This document shows positions 42,406-51,431 of a DNA stretch of 64,000 nucleotides, piece after piece. The DNA lies in contig NC_018719.1 of NCBI RefSeq assembly GCF_000303155.1, positions 1,922,001 through 1,986,000 on the forward strand, in the 5' to 3' direction. The number at the start of each line of letters is the position of its first letter. The first letter of the stretch is position 1. Below the pieces are notes generated by a model. It had not been told where the DNA came from. It saw nothing but the letters and a program-made list of their open reading frames with translations, and did not search any database. Source of the DNA: Candidatus Nitrososphaera gargensis Ga9.2 (GTDB taxonomy: Archaea; Thermoproteota; Nitrososphaeria; Nitrososphaerales; Nitrososphaeraceae). The position numbers and the translations under genes are program-made.

Positions 42406-42738
42406 TTAACTTTGGGTGCCTTCCTTTAGTATGGTCAGCATCTTTTCCAGAGTCTCGGTGAGGATGAGCTTCTTCCACCCAAAGGTAAAGGCTCTCAGCT
42501 CCTCAAGCGACACTGGCATGATGTTGACCACCTCTACTGCCTCTTCCTCTGTCAGGTCGCATTGCTCGACCAGCTGGCGCACCATTTTCTGGGCCTTTTT
42601 TGAGTCAGCCTTGGCGAACTTGGTCACATAGTCGGCTGTCCAACGCTGGATCTGGTCCATGTCGTCGGGCTTGACAGATTCGAGTATCTCCTTTACATGT
42701 GGAAGTGTGACTATCTCTTTCTTGATGATTTCCGTCAC
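42406..42738 (-). CDS. rpoF: RNA polymerase subunit F (Rpb4)
   Basis: 110 residues, all helical, with the Rpb4 HRDC-like core (AKKMVRQL-type helix, DLTEEEAVEVVNIMPVSLEELRAF). Pairs with RpoE (Rpb7) to form the polymerase stalk. Start overlaps the L21e stop by 4 bases. Confidence 0.92.
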   Translation of the reverse strand: MTEIIKKEIVTLPHVKEILESVKPDDMDQIQRWTADYVTKFAKADSKKAQKMVRQLVEQCDLTEEEAVEVVNIMPVSLEELRAFTFGWKKLILTETLEKMLTILKEGTQS

Positions 42739-43061
42739 TTGCTGTTGGCACCTGCCGCTGCTGATGACATTTCTGGAGCGCCTGCAAGAGGCTTGATGTG
42801 GTTGAACCGGGTCTGCAGTATCTTTTTCTTGTCCCCAAACATCACCGCCACCCTCAGGGTGCGCCTGCCTACGCCTTCCACCACGCCTATCCTGCCGTGG
42901 AACCTCCTGTGTGGAGTGGTATCGTGCTCCCTCGGGTCAACATCTACAATAACCTTCTCTCCAACCTTGTAATCGTGAAGCAGATATGATATCCCCCTGA
43001 CGACATTGTCCTTTGTCAGGATAGAGCGGGCCTTCCTTCTAGTACCGTGCGATCGTGGCAT
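42735..43061 (-). CDS. rpl21e: 50S ribosomal protein L21e
   Basis: Start at ATG 43061 gives 108 residues beginning PRSHGTRRKARSILTKD, the standard L21e N-terminus; an upstream in-frame start adds 22 unrelated residues. Core KVGEKVIVDVDPREHDTTPH then RFHGRIGVVEGVGRRTLRV is diagnostic. First gene of the translation/transcription operon running to 40528. Confidence 0.95.
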   Translation of the reverse strand: MPRSHGTRRKARSILTKDNVVRGISYLLHDYKVGEKVIVDVDPREHDTTPHRRFHGRIGVVEGVGRRTLRVAVMFGDKKKILQTRFNHIKPLAGAPEMSSAAAGANSK

Positions 43062-43095
43062 ATAGCAAGCCAGAGCCACCAGCCTTAATTTAATA

Positions 43096-44079
43096 TTATC
43101 TACCTTCGTTGACATCTGAAATGCCACGGTCTGTCAGGGTAAACAGGATCTCCCTTTCTGCGTGGTAAGGGCTGTCGACCATCCTTGCTATCCTGTTCTT
43201 GCCCGAACGCTTCAGGTGTATCCTGTACGTGCTGGTGTGTGCGACGACATTGCCGCCAGTCGGCCTGACCGTGTCGCCAAAATACGCATCAGGCGACGCC
43301 TGTATCTGGTTCGTCAGCACAACTGCCACCTCGTATGTCTCGGCGATTCTTACCAAGATATGCATGAACTTGTTCAGCCGCTGCTGCCGCTCTGACAACG
43401 TCGCGCGGCCGAGGAACTCGGCGCGGTAGTGCGCGACTGCCGAGTCGACTACTATCAGCCTGATGCTGTTGTCCTCGATGACTGCGCCGGCCTCCTCTAT
43501 TATGAGCTCTTGGTGGGCGCTGTTGTACGCCTTGGCCACGATCACGTTTTCAAGCGACTTGCGCGGGTCAAAGCCCCGCGCTTCGGCTATGGAAACAATC
43601 CGCTCAGGCCGGAAGGTGTTTTCGGTGTCGATGTAGAGCGCTTTTGCGTCAAGCCCGCCTGCAAGCCTGCTCTGCTGTACCATGACGCAGAGCGTGTGGC
43701 AGAGCTGCGTCTTGCCTGTGCCAAATTCGCCATAGACTTCGGTCACCGCCTTTGTCTCCAGGCCGCCTCCAAGCAGGTCGTCAAAGCTTTTCGAGCCCGT
43801 CGATATACGATCCCTGCGCCTGCTGTACAGGCTGGTCGCCGTGACAAAGCTTTTGTCTATCACTCCAAGCTCTTCGAGCATCACCCTGGCCTTGTTGCAT
43901 ATCTCGACTGACTCGTCCATCTCCATGCCGGTAGCTTCTGCTACGTCGACCGGCCCCCTCACTAATAGGTCCCGAATTGACCTAAAGCCGGCCTCCTTGA
44001 GGCGTTTTTCTGTGGCCGGGCCTATCTCCTCAATGTTGGAAAGCTCCAATCTGCCTGGTGCATCCTCTGAAGAAGCCAA
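43096..44079 (-). CDS. radA: RadA recombinase
   Basis: 327 residues. N-terminal helix-hairpin-helix (IEEIGPATEKRLKEAGF), Walker A GEFGTGKTQLCHT, Walker B LIVVDSAVAHYR, loop L2 with NQIQASPDAYFGDTVRPTGG. Archaeal Rad51/DMC1 orthologue for strand exchange in DNA repair. TTG start at 44079. Divergent from amoB; about 120 bases separate the starts. Confidence 0.96.
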   Translation of the reverse strand: MASSEDAPGRLELSNIEEIGPATEKRLKEAGFRSIRDLLVRGPVDVAEATGMEMDESVEICNKARVMLEELGVIDKSFVTATSLYSRRRDRISTGSKSFDDLLGGGLETKAVTEVYGEFGTGKTQLCHTLCVMVQQSRLAGGLDAKALYIDTENTFRPERIVSIAEARGFDPRKSLENVIVAKAYNSAHQELIIEEAGAVIEDNSIRLIVVDSAVAHYRAEFLGRATLSERQQRLNKFMHILVRIAETYEVAVVLTNQIQASPDAYFGDTVRPTGGNVVAHTSTYRIHLKRSGKNRIARMVDSPYHAEREILFTLTDRGISDVNEGR

Positions 44080-44159
44080 GTGCTACTAACTTTGCACGGA
44101 TGCCACTAATTAGCATTGACTGGGTGCCGAAATTCGGCGCACGCGCCGCCAGAGCAAAA

Positions 44160-44166
44160 TATATAT
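44160..44166 (+). promoter_or_regulatory. TATA box of amoB
   Basis: TATATAT preceded by AAAA, within the radA-amoB divergent interval and 36-42 bases before the amoB ATG, implying a short 5' leader of about 15 bases. Confidence 0.55.
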
Positions 44167-44201
44167 CTTTGTTCTTTCTGGTCTACCTAAGATATAGGGA
44201 T

Positions 44202-44759
44202 ATGATGGAAAGCAAGACGTTGGTCGTGACGGCTCTTGCGACTGTCATGGTGCTGTCAGCATTCGCGGTCGTATTCCAAAGCGCAGACGCGCACGGTGTA
44301 CAGGCACAGCTTCAGAGCAGATTCGTAAGGATTGACAATGAGCAATTTTCTGACCAGACACTGAACACAGGTGAACAGCTAACCGTAACCGGCGAGCTCA
44401 GAAGCTTGGTCAATAGGCCGCTCAGAGCGTGGCTGTCGCTATTCAGCGAATCGGCAAATGCTGGCAACAGATGGGAGTTCTTGCAGAGAGATCCACCAGG
44501 TAACATATTCGACATCCCAGCAGGCGGAACAGTTCCATACTCGATCACTGTGAAGGCACTCGAACCAGGAACATACCACGTACACACACAGCTTAACGTA
44601 GAGCACGTAGGCCCAGGTCTCGGCAGGGGTGCGACAGTGAACGTAAGCGGAGAAGCTATACTGAAGCCGATCCCATACAGCAACATTGTCTATCAATGCG
44701 TGATCATTGGTGTAGGCCTTGGCGTGACTTTCGCAACAAGACCGTGGCAAGTAATTTAA
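44202..44759 (+). CDS. amoB: archaeal ammonia monooxygenase subunit B
   Basis: 185 residues from ATG 44202. Signal peptide (TLVVTALATVMVLSAFAVVFQ) with cleavage expected after SADA, leaving a histidine as first mature residue; the N-terminal His is a copper ligand in the homologous methane monooxygenase. One cupredoxin domain (VTGELRSLVNRPLRAWLSLF; TYHVHTQLNVEHVGPGLGRG) and a C-terminal membrane helix. Archaeal size. Own promoter and T-rich terminator. Confidence 0.97.
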   Translation: MMESKTLVVTALATVMVLSAFAVVFQSADAHGVQAQLQSRFVRIDNEQFSDQTLNTGEQLTVTGELRSLVNRPLRAWLSLFSESANAGNRWEFLQRDPPGNIFDIPAGGTVPYSITVKALEPGTYHVHTQLNVEHVGPGLGRGATVNVSGEAILKPIPYSNIVYQCVIIGVGLGVTFATRPWQVI

Positions 44760-44768
44760 GCCACAACC

Positions 44769-44796
44769 CTTTTTCCTTTTAATTATTTTTAATTTT
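44769..44796 (+). terminator. T-rich terminator after amoB
   Basis: Ten bases after the amoB stop, three T runs (CTTTTTCC, TTTTAATTATTTTTAATTTT) without a strong hairpin, the usual archaeal termination signal. Confidence 0.6.
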
Positions 44797-44829
44797 CCAT
44801 GGCTCAGCAGATGCTATTGAAAATATATT

Positions 44830-45624
44830 TTACTTCTTGGCAGGTTGCTTTACAAGCTCGTACTTTGACGTGTAGCCGCGCGGGTTTATCATCATTCCTT
44901 TGTAGTTGAAGGTAGACGAGTTGCCCACGATCACGGTCGTTATCATGCCAAGCATGTCCTGGTGTTCGAGCATCTTGTCCAGAGTTGTTATCACTACCTG
45001 CTGACCTTCCCTGTATGCGCCCTTGACTATGGCCACTGGCGTGTCAGGCTTTCTATATTTGAGGAATATCTCCCGGGTGTCGCGCAGCTGGTGCACCCTC
45101 TTTTTGCTTGCGGGGTTGTAAATGACGGTGACATAGTCGCCTATCGCTGCCGCTTCGACCCTCTTGACAATGATCTCCCACGGCACAAGCAGGTCGCTCA
45201 TGCTGACGACTGCAAAGTCCGTCATAAGAGGCGAGCCCACTAGGGCTGCGCATGAATTAAGAGAAGAAACGCCGGGGACGCACTCTACATAGATGCCCTT
45301 TTCCCTGTCCCAGCCCTTTTCCGCCAAAATCTCATAAATAAGACCGATCATGCCGTAAATGCCGGGGTCGCCTGATGACACCAGCGACACCACCTTGCCC
45401 TTTTCAGCAAAGTCGATCGCCTGGTTGGCCCGGTCGACTTCCTGCGTCATGGCATAGCGATAAACCTCCTTGCCAATTATCAGGTCCTCAACAAGGCTGA
45501 CGTACGTATCGTAACCGATAATGACTTGGCTTTCGTCGATGACCTGCTTTGCGCGGTGCGTCATGTGGTCATGGCTGCCAGGCCCCACACCGACTACGTA
45601 CAGCTTGCCCTTGTTACCGCTCAT
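44830..45624 (-). CDS. cobJ: precorrin-3B/cobalt-factor III C17-methyltransferase-like enzyme
   Basis: 264 residues from ATG 45624 (MSGNKGKLYVVGVGPGSHD...); a longer frame to 45747 adds an unrelated leader. Tetrapyrrole methylase fold: VVGVGPGSHDHMTHRAKQVI, SSGDPGIYGMIGLIYEIL, CVPGVSSLNSCAALVGSPLM. The CbiH/CobJ subfamily performs C17 methylation and ring contraction in corrin synthesis. With bluB it supports cobalamin synthesis for methylmalonyl-CoA mutase. Confidence 0.9.
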   Translation of the reverse strand: MSGNKGKLYVVGVGPGSHDHMTHRAKQVIDESQVIIGYDTYVSLVEDLIIGKEVYRYAMTQEVDRANQAIDFAEKGKVVSLVSSGDPGIYGMIGLIYEILAEKGWDREKGIYVECVPGVSSLNSCAALVGSPLMTDFAVVSMSDLLVPWEIIVKRVEAAAIGDYVTVIYNPASKKRVHQLRDTREIFLKYRKPDTPVAIVKGAYREGQQVVITTLDKMLEHQDMLGMITTVIVGNSSTFNYKGMMINPRGYTSKYELVKQPAKK

Positions 45625-45655
45625 GTTTGCAACGTTGGGATTGACGAGATGCCAT

Positions 45656-47077
45656 TTATCCTTTTCCCGCAGCTCGGGCAAGCTCAAACTCGTCATGCAG
45701 CGCCCTGACTGCCTGTTCGCAGTCGCTGTCGTTGACCACGAACGCAAGGTTAAGCTCTGACGAGCCCTGCGCTATCATTATGACGTTTACGCCACGCTTT
45801 GCCACAGCTCCAAACACTTTGGCCGCGACCCCCTTGATGCCGCGCATTCCCGAGCCCACCACTGCAATAACCGCTACGTCGTCGTTTACGTTTATCTGCT
45901 TGATCACCTTGCCAAGCAGACTGAGCTCCAGCGTTGTAGTGGCCTTGTCAAGGTCGCTCTTCCTGACAACCATGGAAATGCTCGATTCCGACGGGCTCTG
46001 CGATATCATCATGATGTTGACCCGGTTCTTGGCCAGAGTATCGAATATCTTGGCTGCAGTGCCCGGGGCGCCTACCATCCCGCCCCCGCTCACGTCAATA
46101 AGAGCGGTATGACGTATCGCGCTTACCGACTTGACTATTTTCTGCGACTCCCTGCCAGGGTTCTGGGTGATGACGGTGCCGGCATGCTTTGTGTTGAACG
46201 TGTTTCTGATCCTGATCGGGATCTTGGTATCGATCACCGGTTCCAATGCGCGCGGGTGCATGTACTTTGCCCCAAAGAGCGCCATTTCCATAGCTTCCGC
46301 AAACGACACTTCCTTGAGCACCTGTGCGTCCTTTACTATTTTCGGATCTGCGGTCATGAGCCCATCAACGTCGCTCCATAGCCACACCTCTTCCGCGCCG
46401 ATGCTTGCGGCGATTATGGTGGCAGTATAGTCCGAGCCACCGCGGCCAATGGTAGTTATATTTCCATACTGATCGGCGCCAATAAAACCCGTGACAACAG
46501 GCACAGTGTCCTGCTTGAGCATCGGCTCCAGCTTGTGGCTCACCCGCAGCTTCGTCGTATCCATCAGGGGCCGGGCCTCGCCAAAGTTGCCGTCTGTCAA
46601 TACGCCAGCCTCCTTGCCTGTCAGGTACTCAGATCTGATCCCAATGTCCTGCAGCGCAAATGACACGATGGGCGTCGAAAGGCGCTCGCCAAATGACATC
46701 AGGTAGTCAAGCGACTTGGGCGTGACCTCTCCCAAGAGCACTATACCTCCAAGCACGTCTTTCAGCTCGCTGATTACCTTTTTCACGGCGGCGACAGCCT
46801 CGCTTTTCAGCTTCTTGTCAGAGATCGCGCCCTCGGCAATGTCGGTGTGGATCTTGGCCGACTTGCTCACGAACTCGTCTATCGATGTCTTGTCGCCGCG
46901 CCTGACGCTGTCTGCTATGGACAGCAGGCCATCGGTCATGCCGCGTACCGCGGAAACAACACATACGATCTCGTTGCTGTTGTTGCCCTTCTTATGTGAT
47001 TTTACCAGCTGCGCCACGTGCCTGACTTTGTCTGGGGAATCCACCGCAGTTCCGCCAAACTTCATTACAAGGCGCAT
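45656..47077 (-). CDS. aspartate kinase
   Basis: 473 residues. MKFGGTAVDSPDKVRHVAQL (KFGGT nucleotide site), MSFGERLSTPIVSFAL, TTIGRGGSDYTATIIAASIG, then two C-terminal ACT domains (VNIMMISQSPSESSISMVV; VNVIMIAQGSSELNLAFVV). Monofunctional aspartokinase with feedback-regulation domains, opening the lysine/threonine/methionine route. Three bases from the PCNA stop, so co-transcribed. Confidence 0.95.
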   Translation of the reverse strand: MRLVMKFGGTAVDSPDKVRHVAQLVKSHKKGNNSNEIVCVVSAVRGMTDGLLSIADSVRRGDKTSIDEFVSKSAKIHTDIAEGAISDKKLKSEAVAAVKKVISELKDVLGGIVLLGEVTPKSLDYLMSFGERLSTPIVSFALQDIGIRSEYLTGKEAGVLTDGNFGEARPLMDTTKLRVSHKLEPMLKQDTVPVVTGFIGADQYGNITTIGRGGSDYTATIIAASIGAEEVWLWSDVDGLMTADPKIVKDAQVLKEVSFAEAMEMALFGAKYMHPRALEPVIDTKIPIRIRNTFNTKHAGTVITQNPGRESQKIVKSVSAIRHTALIDVSGGGMVGAPGTAAKIFDTLAKNRVNIMMISQSPSESSISMVVRKSDLDKATTTLELSLLGKVIKQINVNDDVAVIAVVGSGMRGIKGVAAKVFGAVAKRGVNVIMIAQGSSELNLAFVVNDSDCEQAVRALHDEFELARAAGKG

Positions 47078-47080
47078 ATG

Positions 47081-47833
47081 CTAATCCTGAACCCGGGGTG
47101 CCAGATAGAAGTGTATCCTGCCAACGTTGGCTATCTTGAACTCTAGCCTGAGCGGCATCTTGCTCGAATACTCTGCAGCCACCGAGCCGCCCATCGATAT
47201 TACAGCCTTGGTTATTTTTGACAGGTAGTCGAGGCTGTAGGTGGCCTTGCTCTCCTCCTTGACTGCCAGCTCTTCCAGACCCTCGTTACCTGCTTCAAGC
47301 GAGATGTCGGCCTCGCCAGAGTCGCCCCTGCCTGAAAAGTTGATCCTGCCCGACTTGCTTTCAATTGAGATGTACTCAGAAACCACTTGGACGTCGGATA
47401 GCACCTTGTCAAACGCCGTGGCCGTGAGCACTGCTTTTGAATTAAAGTTGAGCTTTGGCAGCGGGGTAGAGCTGGCCGAGCTTTCTATCAGGCGCGTCTT
47501 GTATTCACGCTTGTAGCCGTTTGACATCTTTACATGCAGCATGCTGTCATCGCCCAAGCTGATTTCAATCGCGTCCTTCTTGTCCGCCCTTTTTATCAGC
47601 TTTGAAAACTCGTCTACCCTTATGCCGAATTTGACCAAGCTGTCGCATTCGTACTTTTCAAACGCGTGGTTAGGCCAGTGTATGTCTATAAGCGCAATAT
47701 GGGACGGGTCCATGCCTCTAAAAGAAATGCCTTCTGCGGCCGCTTCAAACGTTGCCTCGTCAACAAGGGTTGAGATCGCGGATGCCACGGCCTTCCATTC
47801 TTCAGGCGACTTGCTCCTAGCTACAAATACCAA
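47081..47833 (-). CDS. pcn: DNA polymerase sliding clamp (PCNA)
   Basis: 250 residues. EAAAEGISFRGMDPSHIALIDIHW and LVKFGIRVDEFSKLIKRADK are PCNA domain-1 signatures; the C-terminus MPLRLEFKIANVGRIHFYLA matches domain 2. Trimeric processivity clamp for replication. Lies with TFS and RpoL upstream in an information-processing run. Confidence 0.95.
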   Translation of the reverse strand: MVFVARSKSPEEWKAVASAISTLVDEATFEAAAEGISFRGMDPSHIALIDIHWPNHAFEKYECDSLVKFGIRVDEFSKLIKRADKKDAIEISLGDDSMLHVKMSNGYKREYKTRLIESSASSTPLPKLNFNSKAVLTATAFDKVLSDVQVVSEYISIESKSGRINFSGRGDSGEADISLEAGNEGLEELAVKEESKATYSLDYLSKITKAVISMGGSVAAEYSSKMPLRLEFKIANVGRIHFYLAPRVQD

Positions 47834-47883
47834 ATTATCCTATTTGGCAGCTCCATAGCATTTTAAAGATATCGGCGGCTAGG

Positions 47884-48240
47884 CTAGGCGTAGTTGCGCC
47901 ACGTGTGGCTGCACTTTGTGCACCTGTAGAACTGTGTGGTGGCTTCGTCTGCCGACCTTGTCTGGAGCATCCACCAGAACGCTGTGCCGTTCCCGCACTG
48001 CGGGCACTCGATGTTGGTGGTCGGAAGCGCTTCGACGCTGTCTCCTTCCATCACCTTGAGCGAAGCGTCCGAGCCTGTTGTTGTCTTCTTGTTCTCTTGT
48101 TTGGTTGTTGCGTTCTTTTCTTGCTTGCCTTTCTTGGCCTTGAAGCCGCATTTGGGGCATTCTACCATCTCTTCGTCGGGTGCGGGCCTCAGGCGCGTCT
48201 CACACTTTGGACAAAAACGCAAGGTGGAAAAAACCTCCAT
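47884..48240 (-). CDS. tfs: transcription elongation factor TFS
   Basis: 118 residues with an N-terminal ribbon (FCPKCETRL...CPKCGFK) and a C-terminal TFIIS-type ribbon (IECPQCGNGTAFWWMLQTRS, then ADEATTQFYRCTKCSHTWR). The acidic DE pair that drives transcript cleavage is present in RSADEATT. Start overlaps the rpoL stop. Confidence 0.95.
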   Translation of the reverse strand: MEVFSTLRFCPKCETRLRPAPDEEMVECPKCGFKAKKGKQEKNATTKQENKKTTTGSDASLKVMEGDSVEALPTTNIECPQCGNGTAFWWMLQTRSADEATTQFYRCTKCSHTWRNYA

Positions 48241-48518
48241 TACTTTTTGAGGGCGGACTTGATCATGCTGACCACGTCCTTGGAATATTCTTGTGCAGAA
48301 GAAGATGTGTCCTGAATGACTTCCATCGGGTCCTTTCTCTTTGTAACCACTCTCATCTGGTATTCCTTTGTCAGCGGGTGCTTTTGGATGACGCCGGCAA
48401 AGTCCACGCTCTTTTCCTTTAGCAATTCATGCTGGATAATGTATAGAATAGAAATATCCTCTTCACGTATTTTTAGCTCAATCGCGTTATCCTTGACATC
48501 GACAATTTCTGCAAGCAT
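48240..48518 (-). CDS. rpoL: RNA polymerase subunit L
   Basis: 92 residues with the Rpb11-like dimer core (ISILYIIQHELLKEKSVDFA, GVIQKHPLTKEYQMRVVTK). Pairs with RpoD in the polymerase. First gene of the rpoL-tfs-pcn-aspartokinase run, divergent from the 48571 gene. Confidence 0.93.
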   Translation of the reverse strand: MLAEIVDVKDNAIELKIREEDISILYIIQHELLKEKSVDFAGVIQKHPLTKEYQMRVVTKRKDPMEVIQDTSSSAQEYSKDVVSMIKSALKK

Positions 48519-48570
48519 GCGTTATACAGACAACTACTTATTGAGGATATAAATGATACCATCTGGACAA

Positions 48571-49089
48571 ATGGCAGATAACAGTTTCATCGCCAGCGCA
48601 TCACTTACAAAGTCACAGGACAGCGTCAAGTCCGGCCAGCCGCTCACTTTGAGCCTGAGCTTCAAGATAGAGGGCGCGATAAGAGAAGTATTTAGCCAGA
48701 AAAATTGGGAACGCGCTTATAACAAGCACGACAACGGCTTTAGGATGACGATTGAAGTCGACCTGAAATCCGGAAGAAGGACTGTCATGCCGATAAAATT
48801 TGTGAGGAAGGCTGCTCTGTTCTGGACACGCAACCCCAAGATACCGTATAGGATCTGGGTGTCGATAGTCAAGGATGACGCGCCGTTCTACCCGCTGACA
48901 GAAGAGGAAGCAAGATCGCTGCTGTTTGACGTCAACAAGGTCATCGAGCTGAGCGGGAACGACCTTGATTCAGGCACCCAAAAGCTTTACGCGGACATTC
49001 GCGTGTCGTGGGGCAAGCACGACTACACCGAGCCAACAGAGATCAAGGGCAGATCAAACGAGGTAGAGCTGATGCGAGTAGCTGCCTGA
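48571..49089 (+). CDS. conserved hypothetical protein
   Basis: 172 residues from ATG 48571 (an ATG at 48553 is in frame and equally possible). Beta-rich: SASLTKSQDSVKSGQPLTLS, GFRMTIEVDLKSGRRTVMPI, PYRIWVSIVKDDAPFYPL, then a helix around EEEARSLLFDVNKVIELSG and final strand YADIRVSWGKHDYTEP. No signal peptide, no cysteines. Looks like a compact beta-sandwich; family not recognised. Confidence 0.75.
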   Translation: MADNSFIASASLTKSQDSVKSGQPLTLSLSFKIEGAIREVFSQKNWERAYNKHDNGFRMTIEVDLKSGRRTVMPIKFVRKAALFWTRNPKIPYRIWVSIVKDDAPFYPLTEEEARSLLFDVNKVIELSGNDLDSGTQKLYADIRVSWGKHDYTEPTEIKGRSNEVELMRVAA

Positions 49090-49129
49090 GAACCCTCCTG
49101 AGGATTTATAAGATTAAAACGCGTACATC

Positions 49130-50206
49130 ATGTTCATGCAGACGAATGTGCCCGGCAAGGATGCCGAGCTTTTTACAGCATTGCCAAACGGCAGGGTCAG
49201 GTGCACAGCGTGCGCTCGGCTCTGTGAAATACCGGAAGGCAAGGTTGGCCTTTGCGGCATAAGAGGAGTGGTGAACAACAAGCTGAGGCTGTTCGTTTAC
49301 GGCCGAGTCATTGCCGGCCATATCGATCCAATTGAAAAAAAGCCGGTGACCCACTATATGCCAGGCACGGACATATTTTCAATTTCTACGACTGGTTGCA
49401 ATTGGCTCTGCCAGTACTGCCAGAACTATGACATTTCGCAGAGGCGCAAGGTGGAAGGCGCAGAAATGACGCCGGAACAGGTGGCCGAGACTGCTGCTCG
49501 CTACGGCTCGCAAGGCATAGCCTACACCTACAACGAGCCCTCCATCTTTATCGAGTTCGCGCGCGATTGCGGAATTGAGGCGCACAAGCGCGGCATATTC
49601 AACATCTTTGTTTCAAACGGCTACGATACGCCAGAGTCCGTCGGCATGATGAGTCAGTTCCTCGACTGCATCACTGTTGATTTCAAGGGAAACGGCGAGC
49701 AGAAATTTGTCAGACGCTACATCGGCATACCTGGCTCAGATCCGATCTTTCAGACGCTCAAAGAAATCCGCGACAAGACAAAGATCCACGTCGAGATCAC
49801 CGATCTTGTCGTGCCACAGGTGGGCGACGATCTGGAAGCTGCAAGAAAGCTATGCAGGTTTGTGCATGACGAGCTTGGGCCGGACACGCCAATTCACTTT
49901 CTGCGGTTCCACCCTGACTACAAAATGATGGAATTTGGTAACACGCCTGTCGAGACACTGGAGAAGCACCATGCGATAGCCAAGCAGGAAGGTCTGAAAT
50001 ACGCGTACCTTGGCAACGTCCCAGGGCACCCGCTTGAAGATACATACTGCCCGGAATGTAAGAGCCTCGTCGTTGGGCGCTATGGCTTTGCCATCGAGTC
50101 ATGGAACCTTGATGGCAACAACTGCTGCAAGAACTGTGGCTACCCGATACCAATAATTGGCAAGCTCCGCAAGGCAAGAAAGAATCTGTTCCAGTTTGTT
50201 CATTAA
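49130..50206 (+). CDS. amrS: AmrS-type radical SAM enzyme
   Basis: 358 residues. N-terminal RCTACARLCEIPEGKVGLCG, radical SAM cluster TTGCNWLCQYCQNYDISQ (C-x3-C-x2-C), SAM site GIAYTYNEPSIFIEF, and a C-terminal ribbon (YCPECKS...CCKNCGYP). These match the AmmeMemoRadiSam family related to pyruvate-formate-lyase activators; partner genes (MEMO, AMMECR1) are not in this window. Substrate unknown. Confidence 0.92.
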   Translation: MFMQTNVPGKDAELFTALPNGRVRCTACARLCEIPEGKVGLCGIRGVVNNKLRLFVYGRVIAGHIDPIEKKPVTHYMPGTDIFSISTTGCNWLCQYCQNYDISQRRKVEGAEMTPEQVAETAARYGSQGIAYTYNEPSIFIEFARDCGIEAHKRGIFNIFVSNGYDTPESVGMMSQFLDCITVDFKGNGEQKFVRRYIGIPGSDPIFQTLKEIRDKTKIHVEITDLVVPQVGDDLEAARKLCRFVHDELGPDTPIHFLRFHPDYKMMEFGNTPVETLEKHHAIAKQEGLKYAYLGNVPGHPLEDTYCPECKSLVVGRYGFAIESWNLDGNNCCKNCGYPIPIIGKLRKARKNLFQFVH

Positions 50207-50211
50207 GGTGA

Positions 50212-50304
50212 AGAACTACCCGCGCCTATAGGTGCGAGCTTCTTGCTTCCTAGGCGGAACTTGCTTATTCGTTTGATAAGTCGCGGTTCTGCCTCAGCAT
50301 GGGC
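50212..50304 (-). ncRNA. possible TnpB-associated guide (omega) RNA / element right end
   Basis: Directly beyond the TnpB stop, the minus strand holds stable hairpins, the clearest at 50221-50236 (CGCGCCTA/TAGGTGCG), close to where the transposon end should be. In IS200/IS605-type elements the TnpB guide RNA spans the last coding part and the 3' region to the element end. This placement is by analogy; boundaries are not determined and the nuclease is broken. Confidence 0.4.
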
Positions 50305-51153
50305 CTAGAACAGACCCAATTTTAGAATGTTCTTGGCCGCATTCAGGTCACGATCTATGACCATCCCACAGCTATAACATTCAAACATACGTACGTCAAG
50401 GCCAAGCTTCTTTTCTGCAACCACCCCGCATCTTGAGCATTTCTGCGACGTGCCATTTGGATTGACAACAATTACCTGTCCACCGCGCTTTCTTGTCTTC
50501 TCTCTGTTCTTAGAACCCTTCTTTTTCCTTGCAAGATTCAGCAGGGGCTTCTTGATCTTCTTCGCATGAGCTCTGACATTTAGTGTATTTTGAATTACTT
50601 GCCGTCGCTGAGCGTCAACCAGGTCGACAAGCCAACATCGATTCCGACAGATTTGTTACATCGATCTTGATAGATTTTTTAACATTATCGTCAGTAGTTA
50701 TACAAGCATACCATTGATCAACGTCACGAATGATAGTACATCTTTTCAGTGTACCAAGAGGAATTCTATGCATCTTGAACCTAATTGTACCGATGTGTGA
50801 TAATACCAGCTTGTTATCCCTAATGCGAAGCCGCCATACTGCGGATATGTGAAAGAGGTGACTTCTCTCTTCGTTTGAACCTAGGATATTTCTTTATTTT
50901 TTGAAATATGCCTGATATGCCTTATCTAATCTCTGTAGAACATCCTGCAGTACTTGGCTGTGTACCTGTTTGTAATATTTGTTATCTCGCTTTCTTGAAG
51001 TAGATTTTGCTGCTCCCAATATCCAATGCCCCAACCTGCACTCCTTTCTCCAAGCGAGTTATTGTAGAGATGTCTGCATGTTTCAATGGTGTCATTCAAG
51101 ATTTTGAATTGATGCTCTTTTGGATATAGTCTGAACTTGTGGCATCTCATCAT
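50305..51153 (-). pseudogene. degenerate TnpB (IS200/IS605, IS1341-like) gene
   Basis: ATG 51153 starts a good TnpB N-terminus (CHKFRLYPKEHQFKILNDTI, CRHLYNNSLGER). A stop and slips near 50926 and 50905 follow, with HSQVLQDVLQRLDKAYQAYF in another frame. The RuvC-I part (VGIDVGLSTWL) is at about 50650 in yet another frame. KKPLLNLARKKKGSKNREKT then joins straight to GGQVIVVNPNGTSQKCSRCG, so the RuvC-II glutamate region is deleted. The C-terminal finger and DRDLNAAKNI survive to a TAG at 50305. No tnpA nearby. A dead, TnpB-only relic. Confidence 0.88.
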
Positions 51154-51292
51154 GTCCTTCTATTAATCAAGCTTGCCTTATGATGAAAGGTAAGTAACTA
51201 AAATATCTGACGCTCGCTTTCACCTAAATTGTTAGAGCATGCAGGATTTCTCGCCAAGGTTAAAATTGCGCCTGACAGGCAAGCTCTTCGTC

Positions 51293-51366
51293 GGGGTCGT
51301 TGTCTAGCTTGGTATGATGCCAGCCTTGGGCGCTGGAGGCCGCTGGTTCGAATCCGGCCGACCCCA
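51293..51366 (+). tRNA. tRNA-Pro (anticodon TGG)
   Basis: Acceptor GGGGTCG/CGACCCC with discriminator A at 51366; D arm from GTCTAGC; anticodon stem CCAGC/GCTGG around CTTGGGC (anticodon TGG); T arm with GGTTCGAATCC. No intron, CCA not encoded. The TnpB relic starts about 140 bases upstream. Confidence 0.94.
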
Positions 51367-51431
51367 CTCTATTTTGTACAGCTCTACTGCTTCTGAAGGG
51401 TCCACAAAACAAATGCAACACGGTGACCGCA

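Noticed and set aside
50200-51300. CRISPR or Cas12-like system suggested by RuvC and hairpins
   Set aside because: No repeat array; the gene is a TnpB relic of an IS200/IS605-type element with a deleted RuvC-II region.
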